A stretch of 64,000 nt of DNA from JBEIFW01 sp046081125 (GCA_046081125.1 JBJTVH010000061.1:1-64000), one strand, 5' to 3'; shown: positions 35,055 to 44,717, numbered from the stretch's first letter. Numbers and translations: made by a program. Notes: generated by a model from the sequence alone, not told the origin.

Positions 35055-35997
35055 GCGGGGTCGGGGTAGGACGCCAACGCCTCGACGATCAGCTCCCACA
35101 CGGCGGGCGAATCGGCGTGGAACAGCACATGGCAGGTGGACGGCGGCGGCGAGCGCCGGGGACGCTGGTCGACGACGGTCATGCCCCGCGTGTGGGTGCC
35201 GGTGGTCTCGACCTGCACCGGGAGATCACGCCCGACGAACAGGCCGGGGTGGGTGAGCCAGAGCACGGCGAGCGCGTCGTGGACCGCAGCACCCTCGGTC
35301 CGGTCGAGCCCCTCGCAGTTGCGGAGGTAGAACGCCAGCAGATCTGCGAACACGACGCCGACGGTGCCGAGGCCTCGGAGTCGCTCGAGGGTTGGCCAGG
35401 TCGCCCGGACCTCGCCGGTGACATCGAGCCCGGCCATCGTCACCTGACGGAAGCCGGCGGCCAGCACCTCGCGGGCGGCCTCGGGATCGCACCAGATGTT
35501 GAACTCGGCGTGTGAGGTGATGTTCCCGGCGCCGGCCGCGCCGCCCATGAACGAGACCCCGGCCACCCGCCGGACCAGGGTGGGGTCGCGCCGAACCGCC
35601 AGCGCGACGTTGGTCATCGGACCCGTCGGCACCAGCCAGAGGCCTTCGCGCTGGCGGGTCGTGTCGAGCAGGTAGCCGACGGCGTCGTCGGAGTCGGCCG
35701 CCCGCCGGGCCGCAGGCAGGTCGGCCCCGTCGAGGCCGCTGCGGCCGTGGATCCGCTCGGCGCGCGGTGGGGTCGGACCGACGAGCGGGGCGTCCGCGCC
35801 CGCATGCACGGGCACGTCGAGCCCGAGGAGCGCGCAGACCTGCAGCGCGTTCCGGGTGGTGTTCGCGAGCCCGCTGTTCCCGCCCACCGTGGTGATCCCG
35901 ACCAGGTCGGCGAACCGGTGGGCGAGCGCGATGGCGACGGCGTCGTCGTGCCCCGGGTCGCAGTCGAGCAGGAGTTCGTTTTGCCTGGTCCTGGCAC
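35051..35997 (-). pseudogene. Nucleoside hydrolase with broken 5' end
   Basis: An inosine-uridine-preferring nucleoside hydrolase-type protein, nearly complete. The ribose/Ca-binding motif appears as LLLDCDPGHDDAVAIALAH, and PTGPMTNVALAV, EFNIWCDPEAA and VHDALAV are also family landmarks. The frame containing DCDPGHDD has no ATG, GTG or TTG between its upstream TGA near 36028 and the motif. A GTG at 35997 would start VPGPGKT in the neighbouring frame, so one lost base near 35980 separates start from body. The only in-frame GTG (35887) would remove the active-site aspartates. The break lies at the edge of the foreign-looking stretch at 36-40 kb. A sequencing error in the aaaa run is the alternative. 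Confidence 0.65.
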
Positions 35998-36000
35998 TGT

Positions 36001-36314
36001 GATCTAGCTGGGATCTAGCGAAGCCGGTTCAGAAAACGTTCCATGAACGTTCCACAGATGACCGTTTCCGGTGAACTGTCGAGAGCATCGCCCTGAACCG
36101 CATGGGTGGTTCCGGCGCCGTACGAAGTGTCGAATAATCCAGCAGGCATCGAACTCCATTCGGGTTGGCGGCGCTGCTCACGCTCCCCAACGATTGAGCC
36201 AATCGCCGCCGATCGAGGGCGTCGAGGAACCCCCTCAACGCCGATCGTCCGTCCGGCCGTACATCTCACTGAGCGACGCAGCAGCGTCGTCACGAAACCA
36301 ACTTGGAGTTCACG
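36001..36314. other. Gene-poor junction with short direct repeats
   Basis: No convincing gene. Two direct repeats lie at its left end: gatctagc at 36001-36008 and 36012-36019, and aacgttcca at 36035-36043 and 36046-36054. They sit at the change from the nucleoside hydrolase to the anomalous stretch and may mark an insertion junction. The rest is leader for the gene at 36315. Confidence 0.4.
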
Positions 36315-37148
36315 ATGAGCAAGCAGCTCTCCCTGTCGACCGCTGTCGACGCACCACGCCCAGAGGCAGTGAGCGACGGCGATGCCACTGTCGCTGCGCT
36401 CGGGGTCACCTACGCCAAGGCGTGTGATGCCTCAACTACGGGTGCCGAGCCGATGATCCACCACGAAGACGGTTCGGTCAGCTTCGACCGCGAATACGAC
36501 GAACCCGAGTGGATGCGCGCCGACCGCGAAGGAGCCGAACGACACGATCAGCTCACCGCCCTCGCCGCCGCCAACGACGACAACACCGTCGACGAAGCGT
36601 TCGACCCGTCGCCCGTCGACAACCCCGACCAAGCAGAGTTCACTCCGGTCGACCGTGACGCTCTCATCGTTCGGGCCGAGATGTTCGCTCCTGGCGATCG
36701 CGTGCGCCTCGACACGGTCGATGGTGACGGCCTGCCCGTGGTTCGGTACGGCTTCGTCGGGGGCGTCACCGGAACCAACGGCCCGGTGGTTGTGATGCTC
36801 GACGGCGAGATCGGCGGCGATGTGGTCGATCTCTCGTCGCTGCAGCCCGTGTCGGTGGCTACGGTCGAGTTGCGGCTCGCTGGCACCGACTTGTTTACGG
36901 AGCCTGCCCTGCGAGCGGGGCTCGTCGCACTGTGGCAGGCCGAGGCCGACGACGCGGGCCTGGCGGTCGAGGCGATTCACCCGATCCCGGGCCTAACCGG
37001 TGGCGTTTGCGACAGCAGTGATTCGTCGGCACTGGCCGAGCTCACGTCTGGCGGAGAGCAATACGTGGTGCGGGCGATCTGCCTTCCCAACGCGCCCGAT
37101 GAGGTGTTGGTTCGGGCCGATCGCCCGACCCGCTACCAACTGCTGTAG
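36315..37148 (+). CDS. Hypothetical acidic protein
   Basis: I do not recognise this 277-residue protein. It is strongly acidic, rich in Asp, Glu, Ala and Val, and has no signal or membrane segment. Residues about 120-180 (FAPGDRVRLDTVDGDG, YGFVGGVTGTNGPVVVML, DLSSLQPVSV) look like a small beta-barrel of the SH3/KOW kind. GGAG lies six bases before the ATG. Its base use is less GC-skewed than its neighbours and it sits beside a transposase remnant, so recent transfer is likely. It could be a phage or plasmid accessory protein; no function is proposed. Confidence 0.6.
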   Translation: MSKQLSLSTAVDAPRPEAVSDGDATVAALGVTYAKACDASTTGAEPMIHHEDGSVSFDREYDEPEWMRADREGAERHDQLTALAAANDDNTVDEAFDPSPVDNPDQAEFTPVDRDALIVRAEMFAPGDRVRLDTVDGDGLPVVRYGFVGGVTGTNGPVVVMLDGEIGGDVVDLSSLQPVSVATVELRLAGTDLFTEPALRAGLVALWQAEADDAGLAVEAIHPIPGLTGGVCDSSDSSALAELTSGGEQYVVRAICLPNAPDEVLVRADRPTRYQLL

Positions 37149-37226
37149 CACGGGTTCGACGAACAGCTGATCAGGCGCAGCTTGTCGGCCGTGGCGCCGC
37201 GAGCGCCAACGCCAGGCTCACTCAGT

Positions 37227-37793
37227 CTAGCTCGGCCCGGCCGGTGCTGAAGGCTGCGTCAGCGATAGCTCCACACCCGCGTCGGCACGGGCCTGGGTGT
37301 TGTCGGAAACAGACGAGCCGAGCATTGCTCTGAGTTGTTCGACCAACGAACGATCCACCTGGTGCTGATCGCCATCGATTGCGACCTTGAGTCCGAAGAA
37401 CGCCCTGCCTGACCGATCGTTCGACAGCTTGCACGTGTCGACCAGCCACGGCCGAGGGTTCCGTGCTTTCCAGATCCGCGCCACGGTGTCCTTGCCGACA
37501 CCGTGCACCTCGCCGAGCGAGCGCGTCGACCAACACGTCGACCCATCATCAGGCTCCGGCAGCAAAGTGTCGCGCACGATCGCCTCGACCGTCTCGGCCG
37601 GGATCTCAGGCTTGCGACCGCGCCCGGGCGCGATCGCACCGATACCGTCCAAGCCGGCCTCGCCGAAACGCGCACGCCAGCGGCGCACCGTGTCCGGTGT
37701 CGTCTCGCACTGCCGCGCGATCTCCTCGTTCGCGACACCATCCGCGGCCAACAACAGACCACGAGCCTGCACCACACGACGATGCGGCTCCAC
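37227..37793 (-). pseudogene. IS630-type transposase N-terminal remnant
   Basis: The 188-residue frame starts like IS630-family transposases. A helix-turn-helix appears as GVANEEIARQCETTPDTVRRWRARF, then GLDGIGAIAPGRGRKPEI, a second winged-helix part with WSTRSLGEVHGVGKDTVARIWKA and the expected PWLVDTCKLSNDR. The catalytic DDE domain, which should begin with a VDEKSQ-like stretch, is missing and is replaced by about 60 unrelated residues (AFFGLKVAIDGDQHQVD). It cannot transpose. GTG at 37793 is the apparent start. A DNA-binding leftover is possible. Confidence 0.65.
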
Positions 37794-37898
37794 CGTTGAA
37801 CGAGCTGGCGGCTTCGACGATCGTCACCGGGCAACCGTCGCAACAGACCGCGGAGGACCCCAACCGTCGCCGAAACACCCTGTGCTACATTCACCTCG

Positions 37899-39200
37899 GT
37901 GACGTGTCGCCTGCCGTCGCCGCTGCTGCGCTGGCCCTCGATTCGTACCGCCGTCGCTCTCGGCCTAGGCCTGCGGGTGCTGTGGTTACTGATTGCGGCA
38001 GGACGGCCGAGCATCGACGACTGCCTTTGCGACCCCGGTGTCTACCTTGTGTTGGCTCAGAAGAACGTCGACGGCGATTGGTTCGGAGGTGTCTTGGGAG
38101 AGCCAACAGCGTTCCTCAGCGTCGGCTATCCAGCCTTGCTGGCCCTCGGCCACCTGGGGACGTTCGGCCTCCTCGACGTCTGGCGTAGCGCCCTGGTGGT
38201 CAACTTGCTGGCCAGTGCCGCCCTCATCGTCGGGGCCGGGCGCGTCGCCGCGAGCCTGGCCCCGGCCGGACTGGCCTCAACCGCTCCCCTTGCGGCCGCT
38301 CTGGCGATGGCGCTCTACCCGGACGCGATCACGGCTACCGGCCTGGTGATGACCGAGTTACCGGCGTCGGCTGTCCTGATGTGGACGGTCGTCTGGGCCC
38401 TCAAGGCCACCTCCCGATCCACGGTCATCGCCGGCGCCGTGCTGATCACCGTCGCCATTTGGCTGCGACCCAGCTGGATGCTGATGCCCCTCGGTCTTCT
38501 CGTCTGGCTTGGGTTGCGACGCGCTCGGCCGCATGCCCTTGGAGCGGCAGCGCTGATCATCGCCGTCGGCGTCGCTCCCCTCTACTGGAACAACACCGAG
38601 CGCGTCGGTGCACCTCCAGGCATTACCTCGGCGACCTGGATCAACATCTGCGACGGCGCCGACGGGCGGATCGGGTTCACACGACGAGCGGTCTGCGACG
38701 AGCCATCCGAGGGCCTGTTTGCACCGCCGGGGTCGGAGGGCCGTTCCGCGAAACTCTCGCGCTCACGGGCGCTCGGCGAAATCGCCGACAACGCCGACCG
38801 CTGGCTGCTCGCCGTCCCCGCCCGGGTGGCCCTCAGCATTGGTCGCGGCGGTTGGGGCGTCGATGTCGCTGTGGATTGGAGCCGAACCCTCGGCACGTCG
38901 TGGAGGACTGACGTCGTTCGTCGACTCAGCCAACTCGGCTTCGTCGCAGCGGTGGCCTTTGCCGCCATCGGCGTTGTCCGAGGCAAGGCGCGCCTCAACG
39001 CGCTGCTGTGGTTCTTTGCGGCATCGGCGATGCTCGGCGTTGCCATCACCTTCGCTCAGGCACGTTTCGGATGGCCAGTGGTGTCGACGATGATCATCCC
39101 ACTGGCCGGATGTGGCCTCGCCTGGGTGTCGCATCGCAACGACGCGCCCGACCACGCCACGCCCGAGCGAAGCACCGCGGGGAACACGGCGGCGGGCTGA
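37899..39200 (+). CDS. Multi-pass membrane glycosyltransferase-like protein
   Basis: A 433-residue protein with about ten hydrophobic helices. The pattern of an early D-D loop after helix 1 (GRPSIDDCLCDPGVYLVLAQ), a large lumenal loop before the last helices (ICDGADGRIGFTRRAVCDEPSEG) and the overall layout fit GT39/ArnT-type transferases that use lipid-linked sugars. No decisive catalytic motif is visible, so the assignment is to fold class only. The GTG at 37899 is the start. It lies inside the anomalous stretch between a transposase remnant and a thiolase remnant. Confidence 0.6.
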   Translation: MTCRLPSPLLRWPSIRTAVALGLGLRVLWLLIAAGRPSIDDCLCDPGVYLVLAQKNVDGDWFGGVLGEPTAFLSVGYPALLALGHLGTFGLLDVWRSALVVNLLASAALIVGAGRVAASLAPAGLASTAPLAAALAMALYPDAITATGLVMTELPASAVLMWTVVWALKATSRSTVIAGAVLITVAIWLRPSWMLMPLGLLVWLGLRRARPHALGAAALIIAVGVAPLYWNNTERVGAPPGITSATWINICDGADGRIGFTRRAVCDEPSEGLFAPPGSEGRSAKLSRSRALGEIADNADRWLLAVPARVALSIGRGGWGVDVAVDWSRTLGTSWRTDVVRRLSQLGFVAAVAFAAIGVVRGKARLNALLWFFAASAMLGVAITFAQARFGWPVVSTMIIPLAGCGLAWVSHRNDAPDHATPERSTAGNTAAG

Positions 39201-39249
39201 GCCGATCACCGCTCGTGGCGTTGCCTCGGCCCACGCCGACATGGGCTCG

Positions 39250-39953
39250 TCAGCTGAGGCGTTCGACGATCATGGCCATGCCCTGGCCGCCACCGACGCA
39301 CATGCTCTCCATGCCGTACTGCTTGTCTTCGTACTGGAGGCCGTTGATCAGCGTGGTCATGATGCGTGCGCCGGTCATGCCGAAGGGGTGACCGAGAGCG
39401 ATTGCCCCACCGTGGATGTTGAGTTGCTTGTCGATATCGATACGAGGTGGCGGGCCGAGCCGATGACCTGCACGGCAAACGCCTCGTTGATCTCGACCAG
39501 GTCGATCTGGTCGATCGTCATACCGGCGAGAGCCATCGCCTTGCGGCAGGCTTCGATCGGACCGAGACCCATGATCTCCGGGTTGAGGCCCGACACACCC
39601 GACGACACGATTCGCGCCAGCGGAGTGAGGCCGAGGGCCTTGGCGTCGCTCATCACCAGCACTGCTGCGGCGCCGTCGTTGAGCGGGCAGGCATTGCCCG
39701 CGGTGACAGTGCCATCGGGACGGAAGGCCGGCTTGAGCTGGCTGACGCCCTCGTAGTTGGTGCCGGGGCGGGGGCCGTCGTCCTTGGTGACAACGGTGCC
39801 GTCGGGCAGCGTCAGCGGTGTGATCTCACGCTCGAAGAAGCCCTTGTCGACGAACTCGCAGGCGAGGTTTTGGCTGCGCACGCCGAAGCGATCCTCGCTC
39901 AACATCTCGGACGCTTGTGGATGACCCTTGACGATCTGCTCGCGACCCAACAT
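39250..39953 (-). pseudogene. Thiolase C-terminal half, frameshifted
   Basis: Similarity to acetyl-CoA acyltransferases starts only at FGVRSQNLACEF, about mid-protein, and runs through AGNACPLNDGAAAVLVMSDA, then EINEAFAVQVIGSARHL. The frame then shifts near 39430 and resumes as LNIHGGAIALGHPFGMTGARI and CVGGGQGMAMIVERLS, ending at TGA 39250-39252. The N-terminal half with the nucleophilic Cys is absent. A truncated and frameshifted remnant cannot be active. Confidence 0.8.
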
Positions 39954-40218
39954 GCCCGTTATGCCGATGTTCGGAGCGATCTACGGGAGCACATCTACAG
40001 CTCGAAGCGCAACTGGGAGGTGCGCGATCCGATTGCCACGGGTTGGTCGGCGGATGTGCCACCCGATGGTACTGCCGCTGTCTGAAGATCTATTGGAAAG
40101 CCACCGTCTCGTGGGCGCCGGACATGACCGGCACGGGCATTTCGCTCTCGCCGGGCGCTCGGTCACCCGTGCAGCATGGCACTCCGGGCCCGTCCGCCAC
40201 CTCGCCACATCCCGACCG
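39954..40218. other. Intergenic remainder of the anomalous stretch
   Basis: No gene recognised. The DNA runs from the truncated thiolase to the promoter of the topoisomerase gene. The lost thiolase 5' half is not found here in any frame. Confidence 0.4.
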
Positions 40219-40224
40219 TACGAT
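40219..40224 (+). promoter_or_regulatory. -10 element of a leaderless promoter
   Basis: TACGAT, eight-base spacer, then GTG at 40233. It supports the GTG start of the topoisomerase B subunit over the ATG at 40176. Confidence 0.5.
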
Positions 40225-40232
40225 CGACCCCC

Positions 40233-42278
40233 GTGCCTCCCAAGGACGGTCGAACCGCCCCCGACCTCACGGCCTCCGGCGCCACGGCCTCCGGCGCCAC
40301 GGCGTACGACGCCTCGGCGATCGCCGTGCTCGAAGGGCTCGAGCCGGTGCGCACCCGGCCGGGGATGTACATCGGCTCCACCGGGCCGGCCGGCCTGCAC
40401 CATCTCGTCTGGGAGGTCGTCGACAACGCGGTCGACGAGGCGATGGGCGGCTTCGGCGACCGGATCGAGGTCACCTTGCTCGCCGACGGCGGCTGCCGGG
40501 TCCGTGACGAGGGCCGTGGCATCCCCGTCGATCCGTACCCGTCGGGCCAGCACCGGGGCAAGAGCGCCGCCGAGGTGGTGCTCACCGTCCTGCACGCCGG
40601 TGGCAAGTTCGGCACCGGCGGCTACCAGGTCTCCGGCGGCCTGCACGGCGTCGGGGTGTCCGTGGTCAACGCGCTCTCGTCGCGGCTCGTGCTCGACGTG
40701 TGGCGGGCCGGCAGCCACTGGCGCCAGTCGTTCTCGGCGCGCCGCGAACGGGGCCGGCTGCTGCCCGGCGTGCCCGACGGGCCCGTGGCGGCGATCGGCA
40801 CGGTCCCCAAGAGCCGCACCGGCACCCAGGTCACGTTCTGGCCCGATCCCGAGGTGTTCGACGACCGCAACGTCGGTTTTTCGGGGCGCACCGTCGCCGA
40901 GCGGCTGAAGATGCAGGCCTACATCCACCGGGGCCTCACGTTCGTGCTGCGCGACGAGCGGCCCGGCAAGGAGTCCGAGCAGACGTTCCGCTTCGACGGG
41001 GGGATCCGGGATCTCGCCGTCGAGTTGAACGGGGCGAAGAAGCCGCTGTTCCCAGGGGTCATCGCCGTGGGGTCGGTCCACGACGCCGACGACGCCGCCG
41101 GCCAATGGCTCGACGTCGACGCAGCGTTGGCGTTCAACGAGGGGTACACCGAGACGCTGCTGTCATTCGCCAACGGCATCGCCACCGTCGACGGCGGCAA
41201 GCACGCCGAAGGCATCCGTAAGGCGGTCACCCGGGCCGTTGCCAATTACGCGAAGGCCAAGGGCCACCTGAAGGACAAAGACCCGGGCCTCACCGGCGAC
41301 GACGTGCGCGAGGGCTTCACCGCGGTCGTGTCGGTGAAGCTGCGCCAGCCGCAGTTCGAAGGCCAGACCAAAGGCAAGCTCGGCAACACCTGGGTGGCCG
41401 GCGCCGTCGAGTCGGCCGTCTACGCCGGGTTGTCCACCTGGCTCGAGGAACACCCGGCCGAGGGCAAGCTGATCGTCGACAAGGCCCGCGCCGCGATGCG
41501 GCTGCGCACCCAGACCGAGGCCGAGCGCGAGGCGGACCGCAAGCGCCGCAAGACCGGCCTCGAAGGCGCCGGCCTCCCCGACAAGCTGTACGACTGCCTG
41601 TCCGGCTCCGGCGACACCGAACTGTTCATCGTCGAGGGTGATTCGGCCGGTGGCTCGGCCGTGCGGGCCCGCAACCCGAAGTTCCAGGCGATCTTCCCGT
41701 TGCGGGGCAAGCCGCTCAACGCCGAGACGGCGAAGATGGAATCGATCGTGCGCAACGCCGAACTGAACGCGCTCGTGCAGATCGTCGGCGCCGGCCGGGG
41801 CACCTCGTTCGACGCAGCCCGGATGCGGTACAGCCGCATCGTGATCATGGCCGATGCCGACATCGACGGCGGCCACATCCAACTGCTGCTGCTCACGTTC
41901 TTCTACCGCCAGATGACCGATCTCGTCGCCGAGGGCCGGTTGTACATCGCCTGCCCGCCGCTGTTTTCCACCGTCGTCGGCAGCGAGAAGGTCTACTTGC
42001 GCGACGAGGCGGCCAAGGCCGTATTCCTGGCCGAACACCCCAACCACAAGCGCGAGTTCAACCGGCTCAAGGGCCTCGGCGAGATGGACTGGCAGGAGCT
42101 GCGCGACACCACGATGGATCCGGTGCGGCGGCGGCTGCTCCAGGTGAGCGTCTCCGACGCCGCCGCCGTCGACCGGATGCTGTCGAGCCTCATGGGCGAC
42201 GACGCCGAGACCAAGTGGGAGTTCATCACCACCAACGCCGACGAGTACGCCGCTGCGTCGTTGCGGCTGAGCGAGTAG
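40233..42278 (+). CDS. Type IIA topoisomerase B subunit (ParE/GyrB-like)
   Basis: A 681-residue ATPase subunit. GHKL ATP site: WEVVDNAVDEAMGG, RDEGRGIPVD and GGYQVSGGLHGVGVSVVNALS. The transducer follows, then the TOPRIM metal site FIVEGDSAGGSA and IVIMADADIDGGHI, PLRGKPLN and C-terminal LKGLGEMDWQ. It passes one DNA duplex through another with the A subunit encoded 12 bases downstream. The usual gyrase pair lies near dnaA-recF in actinobacteria; here neighbours are unrelated, so this is likely a second topoisomerase (Topo IV-like). Gyrase identity is not excluded. Confidence 0.92.
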   Translation: MPPKDGRTAPDLTASGATASGATAYDASAIAVLEGLEPVRTRPGMYIGSTGPAGLHHLVWEVVDNAVDEAMGGFGDRIEVTLLADGGCRVRDEGRGIPVDPYPSGQHRGKSAAEVVLTVLHAGGKFGTGGYQVSGGLHGVGVSVVNALSSRLVLDVWRAGSHWRQSFSARRERGRLLPGVPDGPVAAIGTVPKSRTGTQVTFWPDPEVFDDRNVGFSGRTVAERLKMQAYIHRGLTFVLRDERPGKESEQTFRFDGGIRDLAVELNGAKKPLFPGVIAVGSVHDADDAAGQWLDVDAALAFNEGYTETLLSFANGIATVDGGKHAEGIRKAVTRAVANYAKAKGHLKDKDPGLTGDDVREGFTAVVSVKLRQPQFEGQTKGKLGNTWVAGAVESAVYAGLSTWLEEHPAEGKLIVDKARAAMRLRTQTEAEREADRKRRKTGLEGAGLPDKLYDCLSGSGDTELFIVEGDSAGGSAVRARNPKFQAIFPLRGKPLNAETAKMESIVRNAELNALVQIVGAGRGTSFDAARMRYSRIVIMADADIDGGHIQLLLLTFFYRQMTDLVAEGRLYIACPPLFSTVVGSEKVYLRDEAAKAVFLAEHPNHKREFNRLKGLGEMDWQELRDTTMDPVRRRLLQVSVSDAAAVDRMLSSLMGDDAETKWEFITTNADEYAAASLRLSE

Positions 42279-42290
42279 GGGAGCGCCGCG

Positions 42291-44696
42291 ATGGCCAGCC
42301 GCCGCCGTCCCGGGGCCGACACCCCGGACCTGTTCACCCCGGTCGCCGAGGCGCCCGAACCGGTCGAAGCGGCCGGCTTCATCGGCGCCACCTTCCTCGC
42401 CTACGCCCGGGCGGTGAACGGGGCCCGCCAGGTCTGCGACGTGCGCGACGGGCTCAAGCCGGTGCACCGTCGCATCCTGTGGGATCTCGACCGCAACCGG
42501 GTCACACCCGACCGCGCCCACGTGAAGTGCGCCCGCATCACCGGCGACACCGTCGCCAAGTTCCACCCCCACGGCACCCAATCGGTCTACGACGCACTCG
42601 TACGCTTGGCTCAGCCGTTCAACACCCTCGTCCCGCTCGTCGATTTCCACGGCAACGTCGGCTCGCCGGATTTCCCGCCCGCCGCCGAGCGATACACCGA
42701 ATGCCGGTTGGCGCGCGCTGCGGTCGAACTGCTCGCCGAGGTCGACGCCGGCACGGTCGACCTGCAACCCAACTACGACGGTCTCGAGATCGAACCGGTC
42801 GTGCTCCCGGCTCGGTTCCCCAACCTGCTCGTCAACGGCACGGTCGGCATCGGCGTCGGGATGGCGACCGTGATCCCACCCCACGACCCCCGGGCGGTGT
42901 GCGCTGCGGCGCTCCATCTCATCGCCAACCGCAACGCGACGGTCGACGAGCTCGCCGCCATCGTGCAGGGCCCCGACTTCCCCTCGGGCGGCACGATCGT
43001 GAACGCCTCGGCACTTGCCGACGTCTACCGGTCGGGCCGCGGTCGGGTGATCCTGCGCGGCACCTGGATCGTCGAGGACGCGAAGCGGGGCGCGAAGCGC
43101 ATCGTGATCACGTCGATGCCCTACAGCCAGGGCGCGACGGCGTCCGCGTCGGAGCTGTGCGCCCGGGTGGCCAAGCTCGCGACGGACGGCAAGCTGGCCG
43201 GGGTGCGCGACGTGATCAACGAGTCCTCCGAGGAGGACACCCGCGTCGTGATCGAACTGCGCGCCGAGGCCTCGGTGGAGCAGGTGATCGCCGTGTTGCT
43301 CAAGGAGACCCGCCTGCAGACCACCGTCGGGGTGGCCATGGTGGCCCTCAACGCCGCCGGTGTGCCGCAGGCCTACAACCTGCGCACCGTGCTCGAAGCC
43401 TGGGTGGTGCACCGGGTCGAGGTGATCGAGCGGCGCAGCCGTCGGCGGCTCGAGAAGATCGCCGAGCGCCTCCACCTGCTCGAGGGCTTGCTCGCCGTGC
43501 TCGTCGACATCGACCGCGCCATCGCGATCATCCGCGCCGCGGACGACGTGGCAGCTGCCCGCGCCGGGCTGATCCAGGTGTTCTCGCTCAGCGTGCTGCA
43601 GGCCGATTTCGTGCTCGACCTCACGCTGCGGCGGCTCACCCGGCTCGCTCGCGTCGAGGTCGAGAAGGAGGCCGACGAGCTGCGCCGGGAGCGCAAGCGT
43701 CTCGAAGCGCTCGTGGAATCGCCGACGAAACTGCGCCGCCAGGTCGGCGTCGAGCTCGAGGAAACCGCCGGCCTGTTCGAGGGGTACGAGCGGCGTACCG
43801 TGCTCAGCGACGCCGAGCTCGTCGTGCCGGCGGCGGTCGCGTTGCCCGACGACCCGATCGAGGTGGTCGTCACCGACCGGGGCTACCTGCAGGCCTTCCG
43901 CACGTCGGCCAAGGTGCGAGCGCCCAAGGAGGGCGCCGTGCTGCGCCGTCTCGACACCTCGACGGCGGCTCAGATCGTGGCGCTGACTTCGACCGGCCAA
44001 CTGCATCGCATCGTGGGCGCGGTCGTGCCCATCGAGCGCCCGACGGCCCAGCAGAACCTGATCGCTCTCGACGGCGACGAGGCGGTGCTGTGGTGGACCA
44101 CGGCGCCGGCGTTGGCCACCGACCTGCTGCTCGTCACCTCGGGCGGGCAGATCAAACGGATCGCCGGCGACGATGTGGCCGGTGGCGATCGCAAGGGTGG
44201 CATCTCGATCGTCAAGCTCGACGAGGGCGAGCGGGTGGTGGCCGCAATCGGGTTCCCCGCCGGGCCGCTGCTGCTCGCCACCGCGCAGGGCCAGGCGATC
44301 CGGTTCGTGCCCGACGACGTCCGCCCGATGGGGCGTTCGGCGGCGGGCGTCCGGGGTCTCAAGCTCGCCGCCGGGGATGCCGTCGTGGGTGCGATGGCCG
44401 CGCCGGAGGGCAGCGAGGTCGTGGTGTGGCACACCACCGGCCTGGCCAAGCGGGTGCCGGTCGAGGAGGTGCCGGTGCAGGGGCGGGCCGGCAAGGGCGT
44501 GCGCCTGTCACCGGTCGACAAGCGCCGGGGAACGGTGAGCGCCGTGTTCCCGGGGAGCGCCACCCTGCTCGTCGGTATGGCCGACGGTTCGGTCGTCGAA
44601 CTGCCCGCGGTCCGGGTCACGACCGGCGGACGGGAGACGAGCGCGTCGAAGATCCGGGCGCTCGACGCCACCCCGGCCTGGGTGAGCCTGCGCTAG
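42291..44696 (+). CDS. Type IIA topoisomerase A subunit (ParC/GyrA-like)
   Basis: An 801-residue DNA cleavage subunit. The catalytic tyrosine is in AAERYTECRLA, the tower and coiled-coil run to about 480, and six beta-pinwheel blades fill the C-terminus. The gyrase-specific GyrA box QRRGGKG is not present; only RAGKGVRL is found late in the pinwheel, which favours Topo IV-type decatenation over supercoiling. At the quinolone pocket the helix reads HPHGTQSVYDALVRLAQ, so E. coli GyrA D82 and S83 become Thr and Gln, while D87 is kept. The ATG is 12 bases after the B subunit stop. Confidence 0.92.
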   Translation: MASRRRPGADTPDLFTPVAEAPEPVEAAGFIGATFLAYARAVNGARQVCDVRDGLKPVHRRILWDLDRNRVTPDRAHVKCARITGDTVAKFHPHGTQSVYDALVRLAQPFNTLVPLVDFHGNVGSPDFPPAAERYTECRLARAAVELLAEVDAGTVDLQPNYDGLEIEPVVLPARFPNLLVNGTVGIGVGMATVIPPHDPRAVCAAALHLIANRNATVDELAAIVQGPDFPSGGTIVNASALADVYRSGRGRVILRGTWIVEDAKRGAKRIVITSMPYSQGATASASELCARVAKLATDGKLAGVRDVINESSEEDTRVVIELRAEASVEQVIAVLLKETRLQTTVGVAMVALNAAGVPQAYNLRTVLEAWVVHRVEVIERRSRRRLEKIAERLHLLEGLLAVLVDIDRAIAIIRAADDVAAARAGLIQVFSLSVLQADFVLDLTLRRLTRLARVEVEKEADELRRERKRLEALVESPTKLRRQVGVELEETAGLFEGYERRTVLSDAELVVPAAVALPDDPIEVVVTDRGYLQAFRTSAKVRAPKEGAVLRRLDTSTAAQIVALTSTGQLHRIVGAVVPIERPTAQQNLIALDGDEAVLWWTTAPALATDLLLVTSGGQIKRIAGDDVAGGDRKGGISIVKLDEGERVVAAIGFPAGPLLLATAQGQAIRFVPDDVRPMGRSAAGVRGLKLAAGDAVVGAMAAPEGSEVVVWHTTGLAKRVPVEEVPVQGRAGKGVRLSPVDKRRGTVSAVFPGSATLLVGMADGSVVELPAVRVTTGGRETSASKIRALDATPAWVSLR

Positions 44697-44717
44697 GCCC
44701 GGTGGGCGAGCGGCCGG

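Noticed and set aside
36015..36293. Minus-strand 92-codon frame in the junction region
   Set aside because: No ribosome site or recognisable features; it lies in sequence with direct repeats and no coding bias.
37140..37165. GGGTTCGA sequence resembling a tRNA T-loop
   Set aside because: No acceptor, D or anticodon arms can be folded around it.
41163..44432. 1089-codon minus-strand frame opposite the topoisomerase genes
   Set aside because: Antisense shadow of well-recognised ParE/ParC-like genes.
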